Source: DASXSB01 sp036506275
GTDB taxonomy: Bacteria; Methylomirabilota; Methylomirabilia; Rokubacteriales; CSP1-6
DNA length: 41,106 bases
Direction: 5' to 3'
Assembly (NCBI GenBank): GCA_036506275.1
Contig: DASXSB010000009.1
Location: 1 to 41,106, forward strand
Position numbers and translations under genes: made by a program
In this document: in pieces, positions 33,121-39,568 of the stretch
How the letters are laid out: every line of letters starts with the position of its first letter
How positions within the stretch are numbered: the stretch's first letter is position 1
The notes under the pieces: model-generated
The model's input: the letters and a program-made list of their open reading frames with translations, nothing else
Databases searched by the model: none
What the model was told of the DNA's origin: nothing

Positions 33121-34296
33121 CTACGCCGTCACCAGCCGTGTCTCGATCCAGCGCGGGGCCCAGCGCATGAGCGCCGCGTTGATGAGGATGCTCACGAGCG
33201 AGGCGGCGAGGGTCGCGTTGTAGATGTCGTCGCCCACCATGTGGGCCGCCCGCGCGACCTGGACCAGGATGAACGAGAACTCTCCGATCTGCGTGAGGCC
33301 GATCCCCACCCGCAACGCCGTCGCGAATGGATACGCGAACGCGCGCACGACCAGGGTCCAGATGAGGAGCTTGCCGGCCACGATGAGCACGAGGAGGAGA
33401 AACAGAAGCCGTACGTGCGCGACGACGGAGGCGGGATTGACGAGCGTGCCCACGGTGACGAAGAAGAGCGCGACGAAGGCGTCGCGAACGGGCAGCAGGC
33501 GCGCGAGCGCGCCGTGGGAGTGATCGGACTGGCTGATGACCAGGCCCCCCAGAAAGGCGCCGAGCGCCAGCGAGAGTCCCACCGCCTGCGCGACGGCGGC
33601 GGTGCCGAGGGCGATGGCGAGGGCCACGAGCAGGAAAAGCTCCTCGCTGCCAGTGCGCGCGACGCGGTTCATCACCACCGGCACCGCCTTGAGGGCCAGG
33701 TAGGTGAGGGGAGCGAGGATGATCGCGGCCGTGAGCAGCGCCTTGCCGATGGCGAGGAGCGGTCCCGCCTCCAGGGTCGCGAAGCTCGGGAGGAGCACGG
33801 TCAGCACCACCACCGCCAGGTCCTCCACGAGCGTGATGCCGATCATCACGCGCCCATGCTCCGTCGAGAGCTCGCCGCGATCGAGGAGGAGGCGCACGAG
33901 CACCATCGTGCTCGCCACCGAGATGACGGCGCCCACCACCACCCCGACGAGGAGGGGCCAGCCGAGAACGGCCGCGGTGCCCATCCCGAGCACGATGCAG
34001 AGGACGATGCCGAGGGGGCCGCCCGCGAGCGCCACCCAGCGCACGCGCAGGAGATCACGCAGCGAGAACTCGATGCCGATGGAGAACATGAGGAGGATGA
34101 CGCCGACCTCGGCCATGATCTCGAAGCTGTGGACGTCGGACACGGTGGGACCCGGCGTGAACGGGCCCACCAGGATGCCGCCCGCCACGTAGCCCAGGAT
34201 CAACGGCTGGCGCAGGGCGTGCGCGACGAGCCCGCCCACGAGGGCAGCCGCGAACACCAGCGCGAGATCCCGGAAGAAGAGCGCTTCGTCTACCAT
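33121..34296 (-). CDS. CPA2-type monovalent cation/proton antiporter (Kef-like membrane domain)
   Basis: 391 residues read on the minus strand from ATG 34296. About a dozen hydrophobic segments with family landmarks: RQPLILGYVAGGILVGPFTP near the N-terminus, EVGVILLMFSIGIEFSLRDL, SVASTMVLVRLLLDRGEL, GITLVEDLAVVVLTVLL, LGAFLGGLVISQSDHSH, and RVGIGLTQIGEFSFILVQVA. It would exchange K+ or Na+ for H+ across the inner membrane. There is no C-terminal RCK/TrkA-N domain, so regulation by nucleotides as in KefB/KefC is not expected from this polypeptide. Ion specificity is unknown. Confidence 0.9.
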   Translation of the reverse strand: MVDEALFFRDLALVFAAALVGGLVAHALRQPLILGYVAGGILVGPFTPGPTVSDVHSFEIMAEVGVILLMFSIGIEFSLRDLLRVRWVALAGGPLGIVLCIVLGMGTAAVLGWPLLVGVVVGAVISVASTMVLVRLLLDRGELSTEHGRVMIGITLVEDLAVVVLTVLLPSFATLEAGPLLAIGKALLTAAIILAPLTYLALKAVPVVMNRVARTGSEELFLLVALAIALGTAAVAQAVGLSLALGAFLGGLVISQSDHSHGALARLLPVRDAFVALFFVTVGTLVNPASVVAHVRLLFLLLVLIVAGKLLIWTLVVRAFAYPFATALRVGIGLTQIGEFSFILVQVARAAHMVGDDIYNATLAASLVSILINAALMRWAPRWIETRLVTA

Positions 34297-34341
34297 CGCG
34301 CCACCACCAGCGCCAGCCTACCGCAGGCACGGCGGTCGCGG

Positions 34342-34370
34342 TTGCGTCGCGTGCACCGATCTGCGACGAT
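34342..34370 (+). promoter_or_regulatory. Weak promoter candidate for surE
   Basis: TTGCGT (34342-34347), 17 nt, then GACGAT (34365-34370) in the 87-nt gap between the divergent antiporter and surE. Transcription would begin about 7 nt before ATG 34384 (or at GTG 34375), leaving almost no leader. Confidence 0.3.
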
Positions 34371-34383
34371 CGACGTGCATCGG

Positions 34384-35169
34384 ATGGCGCGACGGGGCGG
34401 CTCCGCGATTCTCATCACCAACGACGACGGCGTTCACGCGCCCGGCCTCATCGCCCTCGCGGACGCGCTCGCCGAGCTCGGCGACACCTACGTGATCGCG
34501 CCCGAGCGGGAGCAGAGCGCCTGCGGCCACGCCCTCACGCTCCACCGGCCCCTCCGCGTGCACAAGCTCGGCGAGCGGCGTTTCGCGGTGAACGGCACCC
34601 CGTCCGATTGCGTGAACCTCGGCGTGCTCGGCTTCCTGCCGGAGTCACCGGCCGTCATCGTGTCCGGCATCAATCACGGATCGAACCTCGGCGACGACGT
34701 CACGTACTCGGGGACGGTGTCGGCGGCGATGGAGGGCACGTTGCTCGGCGTGCCGTCGGTGGCGGTGTCCCTCGCCGACGGCGGGGACTTCGCGGAGGCG
34801 GGACGGGTGGCGCGGCTGGTGGTCATGCGCGTGCTCGTGGAGGGGCTGCCGGACAAGACGCTCCTGAACGTGAACGTCCCCGCCCAGCCGCCGCGCGGGA
34901 TCCGCGTGACCCGTCTCGGTCATCGCGTCTACAGCGGCAAGATCGTGGAGCAGGCGGACCCGCGCGGGCGCCCCCACTACTGGATCGGCGGGGGGGCCGC
35001 CGAATGGGGCGCGCTGGAGGGGACCGACATGGGCGCCGTGCACGAGGGCTACGTGGCGGTGACGCCGGTGCACCTCGACCTCACCAACCATCGCGCGCTC
35101 GACGCGATGGCGGCGTGGCCGGCGGCGCTGAGCGCGCAGCTCCGCCGCGGGCGCGCGCGCACGAAGTAG
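34384..35169 (+). CDS. surE: 5'-nucleotidase SurE
   Basis: 261 residues from ATG 34384; GTG 34375 in frame adds three residues. The N-terminal metal-binding NDDG is in AILITNDDGVHAPGL; VIAPEREQSACGHALTLHRP, FAVNGTPSDCVNLG and VSGINHGSNLGDDVTYSGTV are SurE hallmarks. It dephosphorylates nucleoside monophosphates and related compounds. The next gene (pcm) starts right after its TAG, as in E. coli surE-pcm. A frame extending far upstream only shadows the antiporter on the other strand. Confidence 0.95.
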   Translation: MARRGGSAILITNDDGVHAPGLIALADALAELGDTYVIAPEREQSACGHALTLHRPLRVHKLGERRFAVNGTPSDCVNLGVLGFLPESPAVIVSGINHGSNLGDDVTYSGTVSAAMEGTLLGVPSVAVSLADGGDFAEAGRVARLVVMRVLVEGLPDKTLLNVNVPAQPPRGIRVTRLGHRVYSGKIVEQADPRGRPHYWIGGGAAEWGALEGTDMGAVHEGYVAVTPVHLDLTNHRALDAMAAWPAALSAQLRRGRARTK

Positions 35170-35823
35170 ATGGAAGCGCGCGCGGCCTTCGAGCGGGAAC
35201 GGGCGCGGATGGTGGAGGAACAGGTCGCCCGCCGCGGCGTGACCGATGCGCGCGTGCTGGCGGCGATGCGCCGCGTGCCCCGGCACCTGTTCGTGCAGGA
35301 GGCGTTTCGCGAGCGCGCGTACGGCGATCATCCGCTGCCCATCGGCGAGGAACAGACGATCTCGCAGCCCTACATCGTGGGTCTGATGTCTTCGCTCCTC
35401 CAGCTCACCGGTACGGAAAAGGTCCTCGAGGTGGGCACCGGCTCCGGCTACCAGACGGCGGTGCTCGCGGAGCTGGCGCGGCGCGTGTGCTCGATCGAGC
35501 GCTTGCCCGGGCTCGCCATGCGCGCTCGTGCGCTCCTGGAGGGGCTCGGCTACACGAACGTGTGGGTGCGCGTCGGCAACGGCACCCTCGGCTGGCCCGA
35601 CGAAGCGCCCTTCGATCGTATCCTCGTCGCCGCCGGCGGGCCCAGTGTGCCGCCGCCGCTGTTCGATCAGCTCGCCGACGGCGGCCGCATGGTGGTGCCG
35701 GTGGGCGACGCCGCGAACCAGACGCTGACGCTGGTGGAGAACGCGGGCGGCCAGATGCGGACGCAGGCGTTCGGCGACTGCAGCTTCGTGAAGCTGGTCG
35801 GAAAGTACGCCTGGGACGCGTGA
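35170..35823 (+). CDS. pcm: Protein-L-isoaspartate O-methyltransferase
   Basis: 217 residues from ATG 35170. The SAM-binding motif I is VLEVGTGSGYQTAVLAELA, preceded by the PCMT-specific YGDHPLPIGEEQTISQPYIV; FDRILVAAGGPSVPPPLFDQ and GGRMVVPVGD follow. It methylates isoaspartyl residues in aged proteins to start repair. It is tightly coupled to surE (no gap) and ends 30 nt before a tRNA-Pro gene. Confidence 0.95.
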   Translation: MEARAAFERERARMVEEQVARRGVTDARVLAAMRRVPRHLFVQEAFRERAYGDHPLPIGEEQTISQPYIVGLMSSLLQLTGTEKVLEVGTGSGYQTAVLAELARRVCSIERLPGLAMRARALLEGLGYTNVWVRVGNGTLGWPDEAPFDRILVAAGGPSVPPPLFDQLADGGRMVVPVGDAANQTLTLVENAGGQMRTQAFGDCSFVKLVGKYAWDA

Positions 35824-35834
35824 GCCGGTGACGG

Positions 35835-35840
35835 TACAAT
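35835..35840 (+). promoter_or_regulatory. -10-like box before tRNA-Pro(CGG)
   Basis: TACAAT lies 13 nt before the tRNA 5' end; the matching -35 position (TGGGAC at 35812-35817, 17-nt spacing) is poor, so the tRNA may instead be read through from pcm. Confidence 0.35.
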
Positions 35841-35853
35841 AGGCGGGTCACAT

Positions 35854-35930
<77 letters not shown>

Positions 35931-35941
35931 GCTAGGTCCTC

Positions 35942-35981
35942 GACCGCCGACCGGACGCTTCTCGACGACCGGTCGGCGGTC
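35942..35981 (+). terminator. Terminator-like hairpin after tRNA-Pro(CGG)
   Basis: GACCGCCGACCGG (35942-35954) and its exact complement CCGGTCGGCGGTC (35969-35981) form a 13-bp stem with a 14-nt loop, 11 nt after the CCA end. No U-tract is present. It could terminate or process the tRNA transcript, and it precedes the acylphosphatase start by 21 nt. Confidence 0.55.
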
Positions 35982-36002
35982 CTCATCGCGCATCACCGAG
36001 CT

Positions 36003-36302
36003 GTGGAAACGGCGAGCACAGGGGCTGAAATCCTCGTCGAGGGCCGGGTGCAGGGCGTGGGGTTCCGCGACTTCGCCCGCCGGCGCGCATCCCGGCTCGG
36101 GCTCGGCGGCTACGTGAGCAACCTGCGCGACGGTCGTGTGCGTCTGCGCGTGGAGGGGCCGCGTGACAGCATCGAGATGCTGCTGCAAGACCTCCAGAAG
36201 GGTCCGCCCCTGGCGCGGGTGGAGCGCGTGAGCACGCGCTGGATGCCATCCACGCGGCGCTTCACCGACTTCACGATTCGCGAGGCGGCGTTCGAGCCAT
36301 GA
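36003..36302 (+). CDS. acyP: Acylphosphatase
   Basis: 99 residues from GTG 36003. The family signature is EGRVQGVGFRDFARRRASRL with the phosphate-binding Arg, and the catalytic Asn is in GYVSNLRDGRVRLRVEG. It hydrolyses acyl phosphates such as 1,3-bisphosphoglycerate or carbamoyl phosphate. A longer frame begins inside the tRNA gene (the familiar VQILSPRP artefact), so the later GTG was chosen; the true start may vary by a few codons. Overlaps the M23 gene by 4 nt (ATGA). Confidence 0.9.
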   Translation: METASTGAEILVEGRVQGVGFRDFARRRASRLGLGGYVSNLRDGRVRLRVEGPRDSIEMLLQDLQKGPPLARVERVSTRWMPSTRRFTDFTIREAAFEP

Positions 36303-37102
36303 CCGCCCGCCGGCCGGCGCGCGTCGCCGTCGCTCTCGGCCTCGTCGTCGTCGCCACGTTGCCGCCCGGCGTCGGAAGCGAGCCGCGCATGCGCACGGCC
36401 GAGGTGGCGGGGGAGCGCGTCCACGAAGTCCGTAAGGGCGAGACGCTGGGCGGCATCGCCATCCAGTACGGTGTGCCGGTGGCGGCCATCATCGCCGCCA
36501 ATCGCCTGCCGGGACCGAACGCGGTTCTCCGGGTCGGGCGCCGGCTCACCATCCCGCCTGTCACCGTGGCCGGCCCGCCCATTCCGCGCACGGCACCCGC
36601 GCGTCGGCGCCCCGCGGCGCCGCCCACCATCCCCGCCGGACTCGTGCTCTCGATCCCCGATTTCGACGTGGTCACGCTTCCCTTTGCATGGCCGGTGGAC
36701 GGCTTCGTCACCTCGATGTTCGGGCGCCGCCGGAGCGGCTGGCACCGCGGCATCGACATCAAGGCGGAGCCGGGCGCGCCCGTGTTGGCGGCGGCGGGTG
36801 GAATCGTCGTCGCGAGCGGAATCGAGAGCACCTACGGCCGCGTGGTGAAGATCGAGCACGACAATAACTTCGTGACCGTGTACGCGCACAACTCGCGCAA
36901 TACGGTCGAGGTCGGCGATCGCATCTGGCCCGGCCAGCGCATCGCCTTCGTGGGGCAGACCGGGCGCGCCACCACCCCGCACGTTCACTTCGAGATCCGC
37001 TACGACGGTCGCGTCTACAACCCGCTGTTCCTGCTACCCCTGCCGCCACGGACGTTCGCGCTGGAGGACGTCGAGGAGCACGACGAACAGGATGATGAGT
37101 GA
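36299..37102 (+). CDS. LysM / M23 (LytM) peptidoglycan endopeptidase, NlpD position
   Basis: 267 residues from ATG 36299. N-terminal signal sequence (about 8-25), LysM (about 42-86; VHEVRKGETLGGIAIQYGVP), Pro-rich linker, and an M23 domain from about 128. All LytM active-site residues are present: H149 and D153 in GWHRGIDI, H197 in YAHNS, H228 and H230 in TPHVHFEI. E. coli NlpD, which has the same place between pcm and rpoS, has a degenerate site, so this one may cut peptidoglycan itself. It overlaps the sigma gene by 11 nt. Confidence 0.93.
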   Translation: MTARRPARVAVALGLVVVATLPPGVGSEPRMRTAEVAGERVHEVRKGETLGGIAIQYGVPVAAIIAANRLPGPNAVLRVGRRLTIPPVTVAGPPIPRTAPARRRPAAPPTIPAGLVLSIPDFDVVTLPFAWPVDGFVTSMFGRRRSGWHRGIDIKAEPGAPVLAAAGGIVVASGIESTYGRVVKIEHDNNFVTVYAHNSRNTVEVGDRIWPGQRIAFVGQTGRATTPHVHFEIRYDGRVYNPLFLLPLPPRTFALEDVEEHDEQDDE

Positions 37103-38015
37103 GGGCGCCGGGGACACCATCCCGGACGACCCCCTGGAGCCGCTCGTCGACACCGTCGACGAGCACGTCCGCGAGGAGACCCGCGACACCAGCCGCGCCA
37201 ACCTCGCCGTGTACCTGCGCGAGATCGCCCGCATCCCGCTCCTGTCACGCGAGGACGAGATCGCGCTCGCGCGCCGGGTGAAGGCCGGCGACGAGGTCGC
37301 CAAGGCCCGGCTCACGGAAGCCAATCTCCGGCTCGTCGTCCAGATCGCGCGCCGCTACCTGAACCGCGGGCTGCCGCTGCCCGACCTCATCGAAGAGGGC
37401 AACCTCGGCCTCCTGCGCGCCGTGGAGGGATTCGATCCCGACCGCGGCACGCGCTTCTCGACGTACGCGACGTGGTGGATCCGCCAGGCCGTCGTGCGCG
37501 CGCTCGCCAACCAGGCGCGCATGATCCGATTGCCGGTGCACGTGGAGCTGCTCCTTGGGCGCTACGTCAAGGAGCAGCAGCGGCTCACGCAGAAGTTCGG
37601 CCGCGCTCCCACCGTGGAGGAGATGGCGCAGGCGCTGGGCAGCAGCGTCGAGCAGGTCCGGGAGCTGGAGGAAATCCGGCAGCACCCGCTCTCCCTGGAC
37701 GCGCCCGTGGCCGGCGAGGAGGGGCGCCTCGCCGACCTCGTGCGCGACACGGCCGCCGATCCCGCCGCCGCCCTCACGTCGCTCTTCCGCGCCCGCAACG
37801 ATCTCGTGAGCGTCCTCGACGACCTCGCCGTCAACGAGCGCACGGTGCTGCGACGACGGTTCGGCCTCGAGGGCGACGCGCCCGAGACGCTGGAGGCCAT
37901 CGGTCAGCGCCTCGGGCTCAGCCGGGAGCGCGTGCGGCAGATCGAGACCGCGGGCCTCCGGAAGCTCCGCGCGCTCCTCACCGCCCGCGGTGTCGACGCC
38001 GCCGATCTCTCCTGA
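37092..38015 (+). CDS. rpoS: RpoD/RpoS-family sigma factor (RpoS-like by context)
   Basis: 307 residues from ATG 37092 (ATG 37095 is equally possible). Region 1.2 (RANLAVYLREIARIPLLSRE), region 2 (ANLRLVVQIARRYLNRGLPL, DLIEEGNLGLLRAVE, RFSTYATWWIRQAVVRALA), region 3 (RAPTVEEMAQALGSSVEQVR) and region 4 (NERTVLRRRFGLEG, GLSRERVRQIETAGLRKLRA) are all present; region 1.1 is missing, so it is not the housekeeping sigma. The surE-pcm-M23 context equals E. coli surE-pcm-nlpD-rpoS, which supports RpoS; control by stationary phase is inferred. Confidence 0.88.
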   Translation: MMSEGAGDTIPDDPLEPLVDTVDEHVREETRDTSRANLAVYLREIARIPLLSREDEIALARRVKAGDEVAKARLTEANLRLVVQIARRYLNRGLPLPDLIEEGNLGLLRAVEGFDPDRGTRFSTYATWWIRQAVVRALANQARMIRLPVHVELLLGRYVKEQQRLTQKFGRAPTVEEMAQALGSSVEQVRELEEIRQHPLSLDAPVAGEEGRLADLVRDTAADPAAALTSLFRARNDLVSVLDDLAVNERTVLRRRFGLEGDAPETLEAIGQRLGLSRERVRQIETAGLRKLRALLTARGVDAADLS

Positions 38016-38027
38016 GCGTCCCGTTCC

Positions 38028-38042
38028 CGGCGCCGCGCGCCG
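38028..38042. terminator. Short hairpin between convergent sigma and GNAT genes
   Basis: CGGCGC (38028-38033) and GCGCCG (38037-38042) with a 3-nt loop lie in the 31-nt gap between the converging stop codons. No U-tract on either side, so only weak support for bidirectional termination. Confidence 0.25.
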
Positions 38043-38046
38043 CCTG

Positions 38047-39393
38047 TCAGATCAGGAGCCAGACGTCCGAGGGCAGCGGAGGAAACAGCGCCTCCAGCAA
38101 GGCACGGCCCTCGCCCGTGCGCGCGATGCAGTCGGGGAACGCCGCCTCCAGGCGCGCGAACGAGCGCGATCCGAACAGGAGTTGCAGAAACGTGAGGCCC
38201 GGAAAAAACGCGTCGGCGCGACGACGATCCGTCGTGGCCCGCGACATCTCCTGGCCGATCGTCGTGAACGTGGGACGCCACGGCGCCACCCGTACGAGCG
38301 TCCCGTTCTCGAAAACCAGCTCCACGCCGTGGCGATAGAGGCTGATCACGAGCGTGCCGCTGTAGCCGCTCATGGCGGAGGCGGCGAGACGCCGCTCCAG
38401 CGCCGGCCGCACGACAGTGAGGAAGCGCGCGAGGTCGGGCACGCGCACGTAGACTCCTTCCTGCCGCCGGAAATCCGTGAAGTGCACCGCCGCGTAGAGC
38501 GGATGCTCGTGCCCGAGCCACCAGAAACCGAGGAACGCCAGCGGTTTCTTGCCGTCGCGGGCGGCAAGCTCCTCGCCTCGCGCTCTCCAGTACGGCACGA
38601 GGGCGGCGACCACCGCACGCCAGGGAACGTCCGCGACCACCTCCAGGCTCATCACCGGCAGCGTCATTCCGTCGGCGCGCGGCAGGTGATTGGCGGCCGC
38701 GACCGGGCGCCCGTCCAGCGTTTCCACGACGCACCACTCCGACCGCGCGATGCTGCCTTCGGAGTGGCCGTCGAGCTCGTAGCGCCAGAGCGCCTCGTCG
38801 CGGGGCACCGTGAGCAGGTAACGCTGCGCCGCGTGCGCGTCGAGGCGGGCGGCGAAGCCTGCATCTTTGATCTCCATAGGCCGGACGCGATAGCCGGAGG
38901 CGGCGTCGGCGGGCATGCGATCGATGGCGACGAGCGGCCCGCCCCCGCGGTCGATGGCCAGCTCGTAGCCGAACTGTCGATAGAACCACGGGATGCCGGA
39001 GATGATCTGCATCGTGTGCCCGCGTTCCGCGCTCCAGGCGTGGAACGTCTCGATCATCGCGCGCACGAGCCCACGGCCGCGATAGGCGGGGAGGGTTGAG
39101 ATGAATTCCGGTTGGCCGGCGACGATCGGCGTGCCCGCGAAGCGCACGTTCTGGGTGAGGAACACCGCTCCCGACACGAGAGCGCCGCGGGCGTCCTCCA
39201 CGAGCAGCGCGTCTTCGGGACAGAAGGTGGGATGCCGCCCCGTCATCAAGTCGCGAATGACGACGCCGAACGCCGGATGCGGCTCCGGCGTGTCCTGGAA
39301 GCGGAGACAGTCGGCGCTGAGGGCGCCGAACGCCTCCGCGTCCGCGGCGCGGCCCCGCCGCATCACGAGCCCGTCGCCGAGGTCGCGAAGCAT
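38047..39393 (-). CDS. GNAT-family N-acetyltransferase, Eis-like length
   Basis: 448 residues on the minus strand from ATG 39393. The N-terminal GNAT fold carries the acetyl-CoA motif LPAYRGRGLVRAMIETFHAW, preceded by QPEFIST, then PWFYRQFGYELAIDRGGG. A long C-terminal part (GYSGTLVISLYRHGVELVFE; ATTDRRRADAFFPGLTFLQL) may be an SCP2-like domain, as in Eis-type enzymes, which acetylate amines on small molecules or proteins; this is inferred. It converges on the sigma gene and diverges from the MBL/Rieske gene. Substrate unknown. Confidence 0.85.
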   Translation of the reverse strand: MLRDLGDGLVMRRGRAADAEAFGALSADCLRFQDTPEPHPAFGVVIRDLMTGRHPTFCPEDALLVEDARGALVSGAVFLTQNVRFAGTPIVAGQPEFISTLPAYRGRGLVRAMIETFHAWSAERGHTMQIISGIPWFYRQFGYELAIDRGGGPLVAIDRMPADAASGYRVRPMEIKDAGFAARLDAHAAQRYLLTVPRDEALWRYELDGHSEGSIARSEWCVVETLDGRPVAAANHLPRADGMTLPVMSLEVVADVPWRAVVAALVPYWRARGEELAARDGKKPLAFLGFWWLGHEHPLYAAVHFTDFRRQEGVYVRVPDLARFLTVVRPALERRLAASAMSGYSGTLVISLYRHGVELVFENGTLVRVAPWRPTFTTIGQEMSRATTDRRRADAFFPGLTFLQLLFGSRSFARLEAAFPDCIARTGEGRALLEALFPPLPSDVWLLI

Positions 39394-39568
39394 CCCGCCA
39401 CGGTATCACCGGCGTCGAGGCCGGGCCACCCGAGGGCGGCGGCCCCTTGCGTTGTGATGTACCTTCACGTAGCGGGGTGCGCCAGACCGGGGTAGGGCGT
39501 CTAGGGGCGAGAGAGCTCCGGACGAGGGCGCCGCGAGGCGTGGCAGCGAGAAAGGGGGCGAGCGGGAG
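39394..39568. other. Intergenic region between divergent GNAT and MBL/Rieske genes
   Basis: 175 nt that must hold both promoters. On the plus strand TTGCGT (39447-39452) and TAGCGG (39470-39475) are 17 nt apart, weak matches. AGAAAGGGGG and GGGAG precede ATG 39569. No repeat or RNA gene is seen. Confidence 0.4.

Noticed and set aside
33082..34383. 434-codon open extension upstream of surE
   Set aside because: It is antisense to the antiporter and highly charged, as expected of a shadow of membrane-protein coding.
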